Shown here: positions 28,197-36,153 of the stretch, piece after piece
Position numbering within the stretch: the stretch's first letter is position 1
Layout of the letters: every line of letters begins with the position of its first letter
Assembly (NCBI GenBank): GCA_019075865.1
Contig: JAGXAN010000001.1
Location: 124,001-188,000, forward strand
Direction of reading: 5' to 3'
Source: Hyphomicrobiales bacterium
GTDB lineage: Bacteria > Pseudomonadota > Alphaproteobacteria > Rhizobiales > Beijerinckiaceae
DNA: 64,000 nt
The notes under the pieces: model-generated
The model's database searches: none
Told to the model about the DNA's origin: nothing
The model's input: the letters and a program-made list of their open reading frames with translations, nothing else
Program-made: the position numbers and the translations under genes

Positions 28197-28208
28197 CAGG
28201 CGGGTATT

Positions 28209-29093
28209 GTGCAAGCCAAACGCGTCACCTTCCAGCGTACCGCGCTGCCTCTGGCGCTACTGGCTCCCCAATTGGCGGTCACAGGAATATTTTTCCTGTG
28301 GCCGGCCTACCAGGCCATGCGTCAATCGCTGTATCAGGAAGACGCCTTTGGCCTGAAAGTGGTGTTTTCGGGTCTGACCAACTTCTATGATCTGGCGGTT
28401 GACCCCACCTACCTTGCATCATTGCTGACGACACTGGTGTTTTCACTCTCTGTTGCCGCCGTTTCCCTCAGTTTTGGGTTGCTGCTCGCGGTTTTGGCTG
28501 ACGGTGTCGGTCGCGGTTCCAAATTCTATCAATTGTTTCTGGTCTGGCCTTACGCGGTCGCCCCGGCCGTGTCGGGTGTGCTTTGGGTCTACATGTTTGA
28601 CCCATCCATAGGGCCCATCACCAAACTCCTGCGCGTTGTCGGCATTGACTGGAACCATCAGATCCATTCCGGGCAGGCCCTCGCCCTGATTGTCATGGCT
28701 TCCTGCGCCAAGCAGATCGCCTATAATTTCCTGTTTTTTCTGGCCGGACTGCAATCGATTCCCAAATCATTGCTGGAAGCGGCTGCGCTGGACGCTGCCG
28801 GGCCGATACGCCGGTTCTTCACCATACAATTCCCGCTGCTCACGCCGACCTCGTTTTTCCTGCTGGTCGTCAACATGGTCTATGCGTTTTTCGAAACCTT
28901 CGGCGTGATTGATGCAACCACTTACGGCGGCCCCGGCCAGTCCACCAACATTCTCGTTTACCGCGTGTTCAATGACGGGTTCAAAAACCAGCGGATCGGT
29001 GCCTCGGCTGCCGAATCGGTCGTTTTGCTGGCCATTGTGGCCGTGTTCACCTTCATTCAGTTCCGTTACGTGGAACGCAAGGTGGAATATTGA
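28209..29093 (+). CDS. ugpA: Glycerol-3-phosphate ABC permease UgpA (system 2)
   Basis: This 294-residue inner-membrane subunit has about six helices. The EAA loop LEAAALDAAGPIRRFFTIQ and the typical C-terminal FNDGFKNQRIGASAAESVVL are present. The start is GTG 12 bp after the ugpB stop, and a purine-rich GGCGGG stretch serves as the site. It is the second gene of the operon. Confidence 0.95.
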   Translation: MQAKRVTFQRTALPLALLAPQLAVTGIFFLWPAYQAMRQSLYQEDAFGLKVVFSGLTNFYDLAVDPTYLASLLTTLVFSLSVAAVSLSFGLLLAVLADGVGRGSKFYQLFLVWPYAVAPAVSGVLWVYMFDPSIGPITKLLRVVGIDWNHQIHSGQALALIVMASCAKQIAYNFLFFLAGLQSIPKSLLEAAALDAAGPIRRFFTIQFPLLTPTSFFLLVVNMVYAFFETFGVIDATTYGGPGQSTNILVYRVFNDGFKNQRIGASAAESVVLLAIVAVFTFIQFRYVERKVEY

Positions 29094-29094
29094 A

Positions 29095-29955
29095 ATGAAC
29101 GGCCATAAACCCCATCGCGTCCGTACCCTTCTGGTTCATCTTGGCCTGATTCTGGCGGCTGCATTCATGGCCATGCCGCTGTGGTTCGCCTTCGTGGCTT
29201 CCACCTATCAGGGCGGCGATTTCATCAGCGGTCACGTCGGCTGGCTACCGGGCAGCAATTTCTGGAACACCTATGTCACCACGCTCAACGGCACGGCGGC
29301 ACAGGCCCTGGCACTGCCACCTATGGGCAGCGCGCTTCTCAATTCGCTCATCATGGCCATGCTGATCGCCTGCGGCAAAATCCTGATTTCGCTGCCATCG
29401 GCCTATGCGGTCACCTATTTCAACTTTCCATTCCGCAGCCTTTGTTTCTGGGTTATTTTCATCACGCTCATGCTGCCGGTGGAAGTGCGCATCGTCCCGA
29501 CCTTCCAGGTGGCAGCAACGCTTGGCCTGCTCAATTCCTATGCTGGCTTGACCCTGCCCCTCATTGCCAGCGCCACTGCGACTTTCCTTTTTCGCCAGAC
29601 TTTCCTGACCGTGCCCGATGAACTCACCGAGGCCGCGCGGATCGACGGGGCCTCGCCTTTGCGTTTTTTCATTGATGTCGTCATCCCGCTGTCGCGCACC
29701 AATATTGCGGCGCTGTTTGTGATTTTGTTCATCTACGGCTGGAATCAGTATTTGTGGCCGCTTCTGGTCACGACCAAAGCTTCCTACTCGACCATTGTCA
29801 TGACCGTTGGCCGCTTGTCGGAAGCTTCCGGGGAGGGCGATCCAGTCTGGAATTACACGATGGCAACCGCAATTCTGGCCCTGTTGCCACCGGTGTTCGT
29901 GGTGGTGGCGATGCAGCGCCTGTTCGTGCGCGGACTTGTGGAAACGGAGAAATAA
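29095..29955 (+). CDS. ugpE: Glycerol-3-phosphate ABC permease UgpE (system 2)
   Basis: This 286-residue inner-membrane subunit has about six helices and the EAA loop TEAARIDGASPLRFFIDVV. The start MNGHKPHRVRTL lies one base after the ugpA stop. The open frame reaching back to 28909 overlaps ugpA and is rejected. The UgpE-typical GWNQYLWPLLVTT is present. Confidence 0.95.
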   Translation: MNGHKPHRVRTLLVHLGLILAAAFMAMPLWFAFVASTYQGGDFISGHVGWLPGSNFWNTYVTTLNGTAAQALALPPMGSALLNSLIMAMLIACGKILISLPSAYAVTYFNFPFRSLCFWVIFITLMLPVEVRIVPTFQVAATLGLLNSYAGLTLPLIASATATFLFRQTFLTVPDELTEAARIDGASPLRFFIDVVIPLSRTNIAALFVILFIYGWNQYLWPLLVTTKASYSTIVMTVGRLSEASGEGDPVWNYTMATAILALLPPVFVVVAMQRLFVRGLVETEK

Positions 29956-31023
29956 ATGGCCGCCGTCAGCCTTAAGGGCATTCGTAAAACCTACCCGAAC
30001 GGGCTTGAGGTTGTGAAGGGAATCGACCTTGAAATCGAGAACGGCAAGCTCTGTGTGCTGGTGGGGCCATCCGGCTGCGGTAAATCCACTTTGTTGCGGA
30101 TGATCGCCGGCCTCGAATCGGTAACCGCCGGTCATATCGAAATCGCGGGCAAGGACGTGGCGGCGCTGGAACCGGCCGAGCGCGACATTGCCATGGTGTT
30201 TCAAAATTACGCGCTCTATCCGCACATGAGCGTTTTCGACAACATTGCTTACGGCCTGCGCAATCGCGGCACGCCGCGCAACGAGATCAAGGCGCGGGTC
30301 GAGGAAGCCGAAAAGCTGCTGGCGCTGGATGGCTTGCTGCAAAGACGCCCGCGTGAACTCTCCGGTGGCCAGCGGCAGCGCGTCGCCATGGGCCGCGCCA
30401 TCGTGCGCCGCCCTTCCGCTTTTCTGTTCGATGAACCCCTGTCCAATCTCGATGCCAAATTGCGCACCCAGATGCGGGTGGAAATCCGCACGCTGCAGCA
30501 GAGGCTCGGGGTGACCTCGGTTTATGTCACCCACGATCAGCTGGAGGCCATGACCATGGCGGACCAACTCGTGGTGATGAATGCCGGACAAATCGAGCAG
30601 GTCGGCACACCGGCGCAGGTCTATGACGCGCCGGTCAGCCAATTCGTCGCTGGCTTTCTCGGCTCACCGGCCATGAACTTCCTGCCCGGCACCATCCAGG
30701 CCGCCGGAGATCTGGTGCTGGATGCAGGCGGGCACGTGACGCTGACCGGCACAGCCACCCAGATGCAGGGCCAGCGCGTCATCGCCGGGGTTCGGCCCGA
30801 AGCGATTGGCATTGCGCAGGGTGCACCCGCCTTCACGGCCAGGCTGGAATTGGTTGAGGAATTGGGATCGGCCCGCCTGTTGCACTTGCGTCTGGGCCAA
30901 ACCACGCTGGTCGCTGTGGTTGGCCGCGAGACCGCCTTTGCCACGGGGCAAGATCTGCCCGTGTCGATTCCCGCAGCTAGCGTGCATCTGTTTAATGAAA
31001 AAACCGGTCGCGCCCTGGTTTGA
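29956..31023 (+). CDS. ugpC: Glycerol-3-phosphate ABC transporter ATPase UgpC (system 2)
   Basis: This 355-residue ATPase has Walker [11 protein letters not shown]-loop [12 protein letters not shown], signature [14 protein letters not shown], Walker [12 protein letters not shown], and a C-terminal TOBE domain. It starts directly after the ugpE stop, completing ugpBAEC in the canonical order. It ends 12 bp from the convergent SDR gene without a clear terminator. No ugpQ phosphodiesterase follows. Confidence 0.95.
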   Translation: MAAVSLKGIRKTYPNGLEVVKGIDLEIENGKLCVLVGPSGCGKSTLLRMIAGLESVTAGHIEIAGKDVAALEPAERDIAMVFQNYALYPHMSVFDNIAYGLRNRGTPRNEIKARVEEAEKLLALDGLLQRRPRELSGGQRQRVAMGRAIVRRPSAFLFDEPLSNLDAKLRTQMRVEIRTLQQRLGVTSVYVTHDQLEAMTMADQLVVMNAGQIEQVGTPAQVYDAPVSQFVAGFLGSPAMNFLPGTIQAAGDLVLDAGGHVTLTGTATQMQGQRVIAGVRPEAIGIAQGAPAFTARLELVEELGSARLLHLRLGQTTLVAVVGRETAFATGQDLPVSIPAASVHLFNEKTGRALV

Positions 31024-31035
31024 TGGGCCCCGGCT

Positions 31036-31824
31036 TCAGGGCGTGTCGACCGGCACGGTGTAATTGAGCATCAGCCGCCCGCCATCAGGATAGATCGTCT
31101 GTCCGGTAATGTAGGACGAATCTTCGCTGGCCAGAAACAGCGCAACCGAGGCGATTTCGGATGGCTCGCCACCTCGTCCCATGGGCGTGCGGGAGAGCAC
31201 TTTCTTGCGCGCCGCTTCATTCTCCATCACCGCGGAACGCGCCAATTCGGTGAGAATGGTGCCAGGACCAATAGCATTGACCCGAATGCGGTGCGGTGCC
31301 AGTTCCAGCGCCATGACCTTGGTTAATTGGTTGATGCCACCCTTGGAGACGGCATAGGCGACCAGCCCGGGTATTGCCAGCAGCGCGTTGACCGAAGACA
31401 TGTTGATAATCACGCCGCCGCCGCCCTGCGCCACCATCTGACGCGCGGCCAATTGCCCGCCGATGAATGCCGAATTCAGGTTAACTGCCAGTGTGCGCTC
31501 GAATTCCTCGTCAGATATTTCCAGAAACGGAATGGTTTTGGCAATGCCGGCATTGGAAATCAATATGTCGAGCTGGCCAAAATGGCGAACCGTACCCTCA
31601 ATGAGGCTGGCAAGGTCCTGCCGTTGTGAAACATCCGTGTGCAGATATTGCGCATTGAAGCCGTGGCCCACGATTTCGCGTGTCGCCGCCTTGCCGCGCG
31701 CATCGTCCACATCCGCCAGCACGACATTGGCACCCTCGGCGGCAAATCTTTGCGCGCAAGCGAGGCCAATGCCGCTGGCCGCGCCCGTGATAATCGCCGT
31801 CTTGCCATTCAGCCGCTTCGACAT
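31036..31824 (-). CDS. Short-chain dehydrogenase/reductase (SDR)
   Basis: This 262-residue classical SDR has the cofactor motif TGAASGIG (residues 14-21). The acidic ADVDD after beta-2 favours NAD+ over NADP+. NAG is in SNAG, Ser is in INMSS, and the catalytic YAVSK is present. The substrate cannot be predicted. It stands alone between ugpC and the EamA exporter. The cleanly conserved MSKRLNGKTAIITG begins at the chosen ATG, with GGGAG upstream. Confidence 0.9.
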   Translation of the reverse strand: MSKRLNGKTAIITGAASGIGLACAQRFAAEGANVVLADVDDARGKAATREIVGHGFNAQYLHTDVSQRQDLASLIEGTVRHFGQLDILISNAGIAKTIPFLEISDEEFERTLAVNLNSAFIGGQLAARQMVAQGGGGVIINMSSVNALLAIPGLVAYAVSKGGINQLTKVMALELAPHRIRVNAIGPGTILTELARSAVMENEAARKKVLSRTPMGRGGEPSEIASVALFLASEDSSYITGQTIYPDGGRLMLNYTVPVDTP

Positions 31825-31903
31825 AACATTCTCCCTGCAGCGCCATCATAGCGCTATCCGCGCTCCCCTTCTAACGAACACTTCGTGCACGGTTAAGGAA
31901 TAT

Positions 31904-32821
31904 TTATGCGCCGCGCCGCAGCATCATGCGGGGCAGGAACCGGGCCGGCAGCGCGACGATCGCCAGACCCGCCAGAATCAGCACCATACCGATGATCCGG
32001 TAGGTCCCAAAATGCTCGCCCAGCACAAGGGCCGCCGATGCCGCGCCGGTAATCGGCACCAGCAAGGTCAACGGGGCGATCGTGCTTGCCGGGTAGGTTT
32101 TGAGCAAATAACCCCAGATGCCAAAGCCCACCAGCGTTGAAAACACAGCGATATAGGCGAGCAGTGCCAGGCTTTGCCAGTTGGTGGCCGCCAGCGCCTG
32201 CATCACCCGCCCGGTGCCCTCAAAATACAGCGACAGCAAAAACACCGGCAGCGGCGGAATCAGGCTGAGCCAGACAATCATCGCCAGCGGGTCGAACGAA
32301 CCGCCTCCGCGCATCAACACATTGCCAACGGCCCAGGCAAGGCCCGATGCCAGCAGCAAAATCACCGAAGCCAGCGGAATACCGGCACCGCTCACCGCCA
32401 GCCCGATCACAGCCAAACCGGCAAAGGCAACCAGCGTGCCGATGATCTGCCGCGGAGAAGGTCGTTCACCCAGCACCGCCGCCGCCAGCAGGATCGTGAA
32501 AAACGCCTGAACCTGCAAGGCCACCGAGGAAAGCCCGGCCGGGAACCCCAGCATGAGTGCGAGATACAAAAAGACATATTGGCCCATGAACATGCTGGCC
32601 GATATGCCCACCATCCGCCAGAAACCAATGCGCGGACGGGGCAGAAACAACGCCGGCACCGCCGCCAGCGCAAACCGCATCGCAACCAGAAGCATAGGTG
32701 GATAATGGTCGAGCGCCAAACGCGTCACGACAAAATTGAAGCCCCAGATCACCATGACAAACATGGCGAGGGCGAGATGGCGAGGGGACATGGCGGCTGC
32801 TTTCTGATCGGTAAATGACAT
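31904..32821 (-). CDS. EamA/DMT-family small-molecule exporter
   Basis: This 305-residue inner-membrane protein has ten predicted helices arranged as two EamA repeats. The first starts near HLALAMFVMVIWGFNFVVTR. The second starts near ASVILLLASGLAWAVGNVLM. Relatives (RhaT/YedA/EamA) export amino acids or metabolites. I chose the ATG at 32821 (MSFTDQ). ATG 32791 (MSPRHL) is an alternative. It is divergent from hemW. Confidence 0.88.
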   Translation of the reverse strand: MSFTDQKAAAMSPRHLALAMFVMVIWGFNFVVTRLALDHYPPMLLVAMRFALAAVPALFLPRPRIGFWRMVGISASMFMGQYVFLYLALMLGFPAGLSSVALQVQAFFTILLAAAVLGERPSPRQIIGTLVAFAGLAVIGLAVSGAGIPLASVILLLASGLAWAVGNVLMRGGGSFDPLAMIVWLSLIPPLPVFLLSLYFEGTGRVMQALAATNWQSLALLAYIAVFSTLVGFGIWGYLLKTYPASTIAPLTLLVPITGAASAALVLGEHFGTYRIIGMVLILAGLAIVALPARFLPRMMLRRGA

Positions 32822-32950
32822 ACGCCAAATCCCGGTTTTCGCAAAGCTGCGTTCTGCAGGGCTGTTATGCGCCCGGGAAACGTGAAATTTGTCCACTTTT
32901 AACCATTAATAGAGGCTTAACCTTGTCGGCGTGTCATGCCATAAGGGGGC

Positions 32951-34120
32951 ATGGCAAGCGCAGTTCCTCCCCGATTCGATCCCGGTTTTGGCATTTACGT
33001 GCATTGGCCGTTTTGTGCCTCCAAATGTCCTTATTGTGACTTCAACAGCCACGTGCGCGCCAAACCGGTGGATGAAGCGCGCTTTGTCGCGGCATTTGCC
33101 GCAGAAATTGCCCATCGCGCTTCCCTGACGCCCGGCCGCAATGTCGGCTCGATATTTTTTGGCGGTGGCACGCCCTCGCTGATGCAACCGCAGACCGTGG
33201 CCGCCATTCTCGATGCCATTGGCAAACACTGGACGATTTCGCCGCAGGTCGAGGTGACGCTCGAGGCCAATCCGACCAGTGTCGAGGCTGGCCGCTTTCA
33301 TGGTTACAAGGCGGCAGGCGTCAATCGCGTGTCGCTGGGCATTCAGGCGATGAATGATGCGGATTTGAAGGCGCTCGGGCGGTTGCACACCGCAGGCGAA
33401 GCCATGTCCGCGCTCAAGACCGCCACCAGCATTTTCAGCCGCGCCTCGTTTGACCTGATTTATGCCCGTCCCAACCAAAGCCCGGATGCCTGGCGCGCCG
33501 AACTCAAGAGTGCGCTCGAACACGCCCCGGAGCATCTCTCGCTGTATCAACTGACCATCGAACCGGAAACCATGTTCGAGCGTCTGCGCGACGCCGGCAA
33601 GCTGAAAGTCCCCGATGCCGATGCTTCGCGCAATTTATGGGATGTGACGCAGGAATTGACCGAGGCCGCCGGCATGCCCGCTTATGAGGTCTCCAACCAC
33701 GCCCGCGTGGGTGCGGAAAGCCGGCACAACCTCACCTATTGGCGTTACGGCGAATATGCAGGCGTTGGCCCCGGCGCGCATGGCCGCGTCATCACGCCCA
33801 AAGGCCGCCGTGCCCATTCCACCGAGCGCCACCCGGAAATGTGGCTCACCGTAGTCGAGAGCGACGGCCAGGCGCTGGTAGAGGATGATTTGCTGAGCGC
33901 CAGCGAGCAGGGCGATGAGTTCTTGCTGATGGGGCTGCGCTTGAGCGAGGGTATTGAGCCTCTGCGCTTTGAGGCCATTGCCGGGCGCCCGCTGAGCGGG
34001 TCGCGCATTTCCTCGCTGGTGGCTGATGGCATGGTGGAAATGACCCCAACCGGCCGTATCCGCGTGACGCAGGAAGGCTTTCCCGTGCTTGACGCCGTGG
34101 TCGCCGACCTCGCATCCTGA
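32951..34120 (+). CDS. hemW: Radical SAM heme chaperone HemW
   Basis: This 389-residue HemN-like protein has the radical SAM triad CxxxCxxC (Cys22, Cys26, Cys29 in FCASKCPYC), the SAM-binding GGGTPSL, and a HemW C-terminal domain (ESRHNLTYWRYGEYAGVGPGAHGRV). HemW binds heme and hands it to target proteins and lacks coproporphyrinogen oxidase activity. In many alphaproteobacteria it follows rdgB. That gene is not adjacent here. It is followed by a cytochrome P450, a heme enzyme. Confidence 0.92.
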   Translation: MASAVPPRFDPGFGIYVHWPFCASKCPYCDFNSHVRAKPVDEARFVAAFAAEIAHRASLTPGRNVGSIFFGGGTPSLMQPQTVAAILDAIGKHWTISPQVEVTLEANPTSVEAGRFHGYKAAGVNRVSLGIQAMNDADLKALGRLHTAGEAMSALKTATSIFSRASFDLIYARPNQSPDAWRAELKSALEHAPEHLSLYQLTIEPETMFERLRDAGKLKVPDADASRNLWDVTQELTEAAGMPAYEVSNHARVGAESRHNLTYWRYGEYAGVGPGAHGRVITPKGRRAHSTERHPEMWLTVVESDGQALVEDDLLSASEQGDEFLLMGLRLSEGIEPLRFEAIAGRPLSGSRISSLVADGMVEMTPTGRIRVTQEGFPVLDAVVADLAS

Positions 34121-34257
34121 TTCAGGCCCCCGGTCGAATTTGGATGGGCAAAAATGGGCCTTTTGCGCATCATCCGCATTTTTGCGTCGCCTTGCCGTGA
34201 AATCTGGAATTTATTGCCTATGTTCCAGATAGTTGTGGTTTGCGCTAGGAGAAGTCC

Positions 34258-35676
34258 ATGGTTGATATCCCGGCATTGCCCCGCGAGGCTGCCAAGCGCC
34301 CCTATCGCCCGCCCGCACCCATCCCCCACACCAAGCGGATGTCGCGGCTGCAATTCATCCTCTCGCTGCGCCGCAACCCGGTTGAAACATGGGGGGTCTG
34401 GCACTTTGAGAAGCCGGTTGTTTCAGGCGTCACGGTTATGGGCCATGTCACGGTGGTCAGCGCGCCGGAAGCGATCAAGCATATCATGGTCGATAATGTC
34501 GGCAATTACGTCAAGGACCGCCTGCAACTGAAAGTGTTGAAGCCAGGCCTTGGCGAGGGCTTGCTGACAGCGGAGGGCGAAAACTGGAAAGTGGCGCGCC
34601 GCACGTTGGCACCCTTGTTTTCGCCGCGCGCCGTCGAGGGCTTCACGCAGGCAATGCAGAACCAGTCTGCGGCCATGGTAACGCGGCTGCAAAAACTGGA
34701 AAATGGCACCCGCGTCAATGTATCGGCCGAAATGGCCCGCATCACTTTTGAAATCCTTGCCGATACTTTGTTCTCCAACGCCATCACCACCGATCAGCAG
34801 AAATTTGCCAAGGCTTTCACCAGTTATTTTGAAAATCAGGGACGGATTAGTCCGCTTGATATTTTCAATGCACCTGCATGGATACCGCGTCCCAGCAAGA
34901 TCATGGCGCAGCCCGCCATTCAGTTTCTGGAAGGAGAAATGCGCCAGATCATCGCTCGCCGTCGCGCCCAGATCGCCCGCGGTGAAACGGTCTCGCGTGA
35001 TATTCTTACCTTGCTGCTTGAAGCCAACGATCCTGAAACCGGGCAGGGCCTCAGCGAAACCGAGGTTGGTGCCAACATTGTCACTTTCATCGGGGCCGGC
35101 CACGAGACCACCGCCAATGCCCTGTCATGGACACTGTTTCTGTTGGCCAAGCATCCGCAGATTTTGGCAGAGGTAGAAGCCGAGGCGGATCGGGCCGGAG
35201 AACTGCCGGTCGCCGATTGGCTGGAGAACCTGCCCATGACCCGCGCGGCCTTCGAGGAGGCGATGCGTCTCTATCCGCCCGCCCCCACGCTTTCGCGCAC
35301 CGCGATCGCTGCAGATGAGGTGATGGGCATCACTATTCCGGCTAAATCTCTGGTGGTGATTTCGCCCTATATCGTGCATCGGCATAAATTATTGTGGGAC
35401 GAGCCCAATTATTTCCGGCCCGAGCGCTTTCTGCCCGGTGCGCGTGAGAAAATCGATCGTTTCGCCTACATCCCCTTCGGGGCGGGGCCGCGCGTTTGCA
35501 TTGGCCAGCGCTTCGCCCAGCACGAGGCAGTGATCATTCTGGCCAGCCTGTTGAGGCAGGTTCGCTTTTCCATGGCCAAGGGCGAAGGCGTTGTGCCCCT
35601 GCAACGCATCACATTGCGCCCCTCGCCCAAACTGGAAATGCTGATTACCCAGCGCCATCCCCTCAGGGCTGGCTGA
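34258..35676 (+). CDS. Cytochrome P450
   Basis: This 472-residue cytosolic heme monooxygenase has the I-helix motif GAGHETTA, the K-helix ExxR in EEAMRLYP, and the heme-binding FGAGPRVCIGQRFA with axial Cys414. No membrane anchor is visible. No redox partner (ferredoxin or reductase) lies in the window, so electrons must come from elsewhere. The substrate is unknown. A ribosome site AGGAGAAG sits just upstream of the ATG. Confidence 0.95.
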   Translation: MVDIPALPREAAKRPYRPPAPIPHTKRMSRLQFILSLRRNPVETWGVWHFEKPVVSGVTVMGHVTVVSAPEAIKHIMVDNVGNYVKDRLQLKVLKPGLGEGLLTAEGENWKVARRTLAPLFSPRAVEGFTQAMQNQSAAMVTRLQKLENGTRVNVSAEMARITFEILADTLFSNAITTDQQKFAKAFTSYFENQGRISPLDIFNAPAWIPRPSKIMAQPAIQFLEGEMRQIIARRRAQIARGETVSRDILTLLLEANDPETGQGLSETEVGANIVTFIGAGHETTANALSWTLFLLAKHPQILAEVEAEADRAGELPVADWLENLPMTRAAFEEAMRLYPPAPTLSRTAIAADEVMGITIPAKSLVVISPYIVHRHKLLWDEPNYFRPERFLPGAREKIDRFAYIPFGAGPRVCIGQRFAQHEAVIILASLLRQVRFSMAKGEGVVPLQRITLRPSPKLEMLITQRHPLRAG

Positions 35677-36082
35677 AACGGGCGATGACTTCGGCCGGAA
35701 CCGGTTGCGATTTCAACCGCTTGGGGTCGTGTTCGTGCCGATAGGTCCACACCCGTGTTTCAAAGCCTTCCACGGCGATTTCGGTGCCACGACGAATATG
35801 GTGTTCGAGGTCGAAGCTGGAGCGCCGCCATGCCGTGACGCGGCTTTCAATTTCCACTTCATCGCCATAGGCCGATGGAATGTAGAATTTGGCGCGTGTA
35901 TCGACCATGGGCCAGCCGACGAACCCGGTGCCCCGTTGCATTTCTTGCTGCGAAAACCCGGCCGCAGCAAACATCAAGGCGGTGCTGGTGTCGAACATGG
36001 CAAAATAGCGCGGGTAGAACACGATTCCGGCCGGGTCACAATCGCCCCATTCCACAATCAGCTTTTGATGAAATACAAACAA
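35663..36082 (-). CDS. Hotdog-fold acyl-CoA thioesterase (4-hydroxybenzoyl-CoA type)
   Basis: This protein of about 139 residues begins FVFHQKLIVEWGDCDPAGIVFYPRYF. The Asp of DCDPAGIV is the catalytic residue in 4-hydroxybenzoyl-CoA thioesterases. I chose a TTG start at 36082 because AGAGG lies 7 bp upstream and the family begins here. An ATG at 36157 would add 25 AT-rich, unconserved residues. It is the last gene of the scoA-scoB-ech-ligase operon. It overlaps the P450 stop by 14 bp on the opposite strand. It probably frees an aryl or acyl acid from CoA. Confidence 0.85.
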   Translation of the reverse strand: MFVFHQKLIVEWGDCDPAGIVFYPRYFAMFDTSTALMFAAAGFSQQEMQRGTGFVGWPMVDTRAKFYIPSAYGDEVEIESRVTAWRRSSFDLEHHIRRGTEIAVEGFETRVWTYRHEHDPKRLKSQPVPAEVIARFSQP

Positions 36083-36100
36083 TTCCGCACCTCTGACATA

Positions 36101-36120
36101 TTCAATGCAACTGCATATAT
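36101..36120. promoter_or_regulatory. Palindromic element upstream of the thioesterase, copy 1
   Basis: TTCAATGCAACTGCATATAT contains ATGCA-AC-TGCAT, a 5-2-5 palindrome. It lies in the AT-rich spacer between the ligase stop and the thioesterase. A near-identical copy (18 of 20) lies at 37784-37803 inside the ligase gene. Confidence 0.4.
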
Positions 36121-36153
36121 TTTTAATGTCTTTGCATGTAAATATAACTTTCT

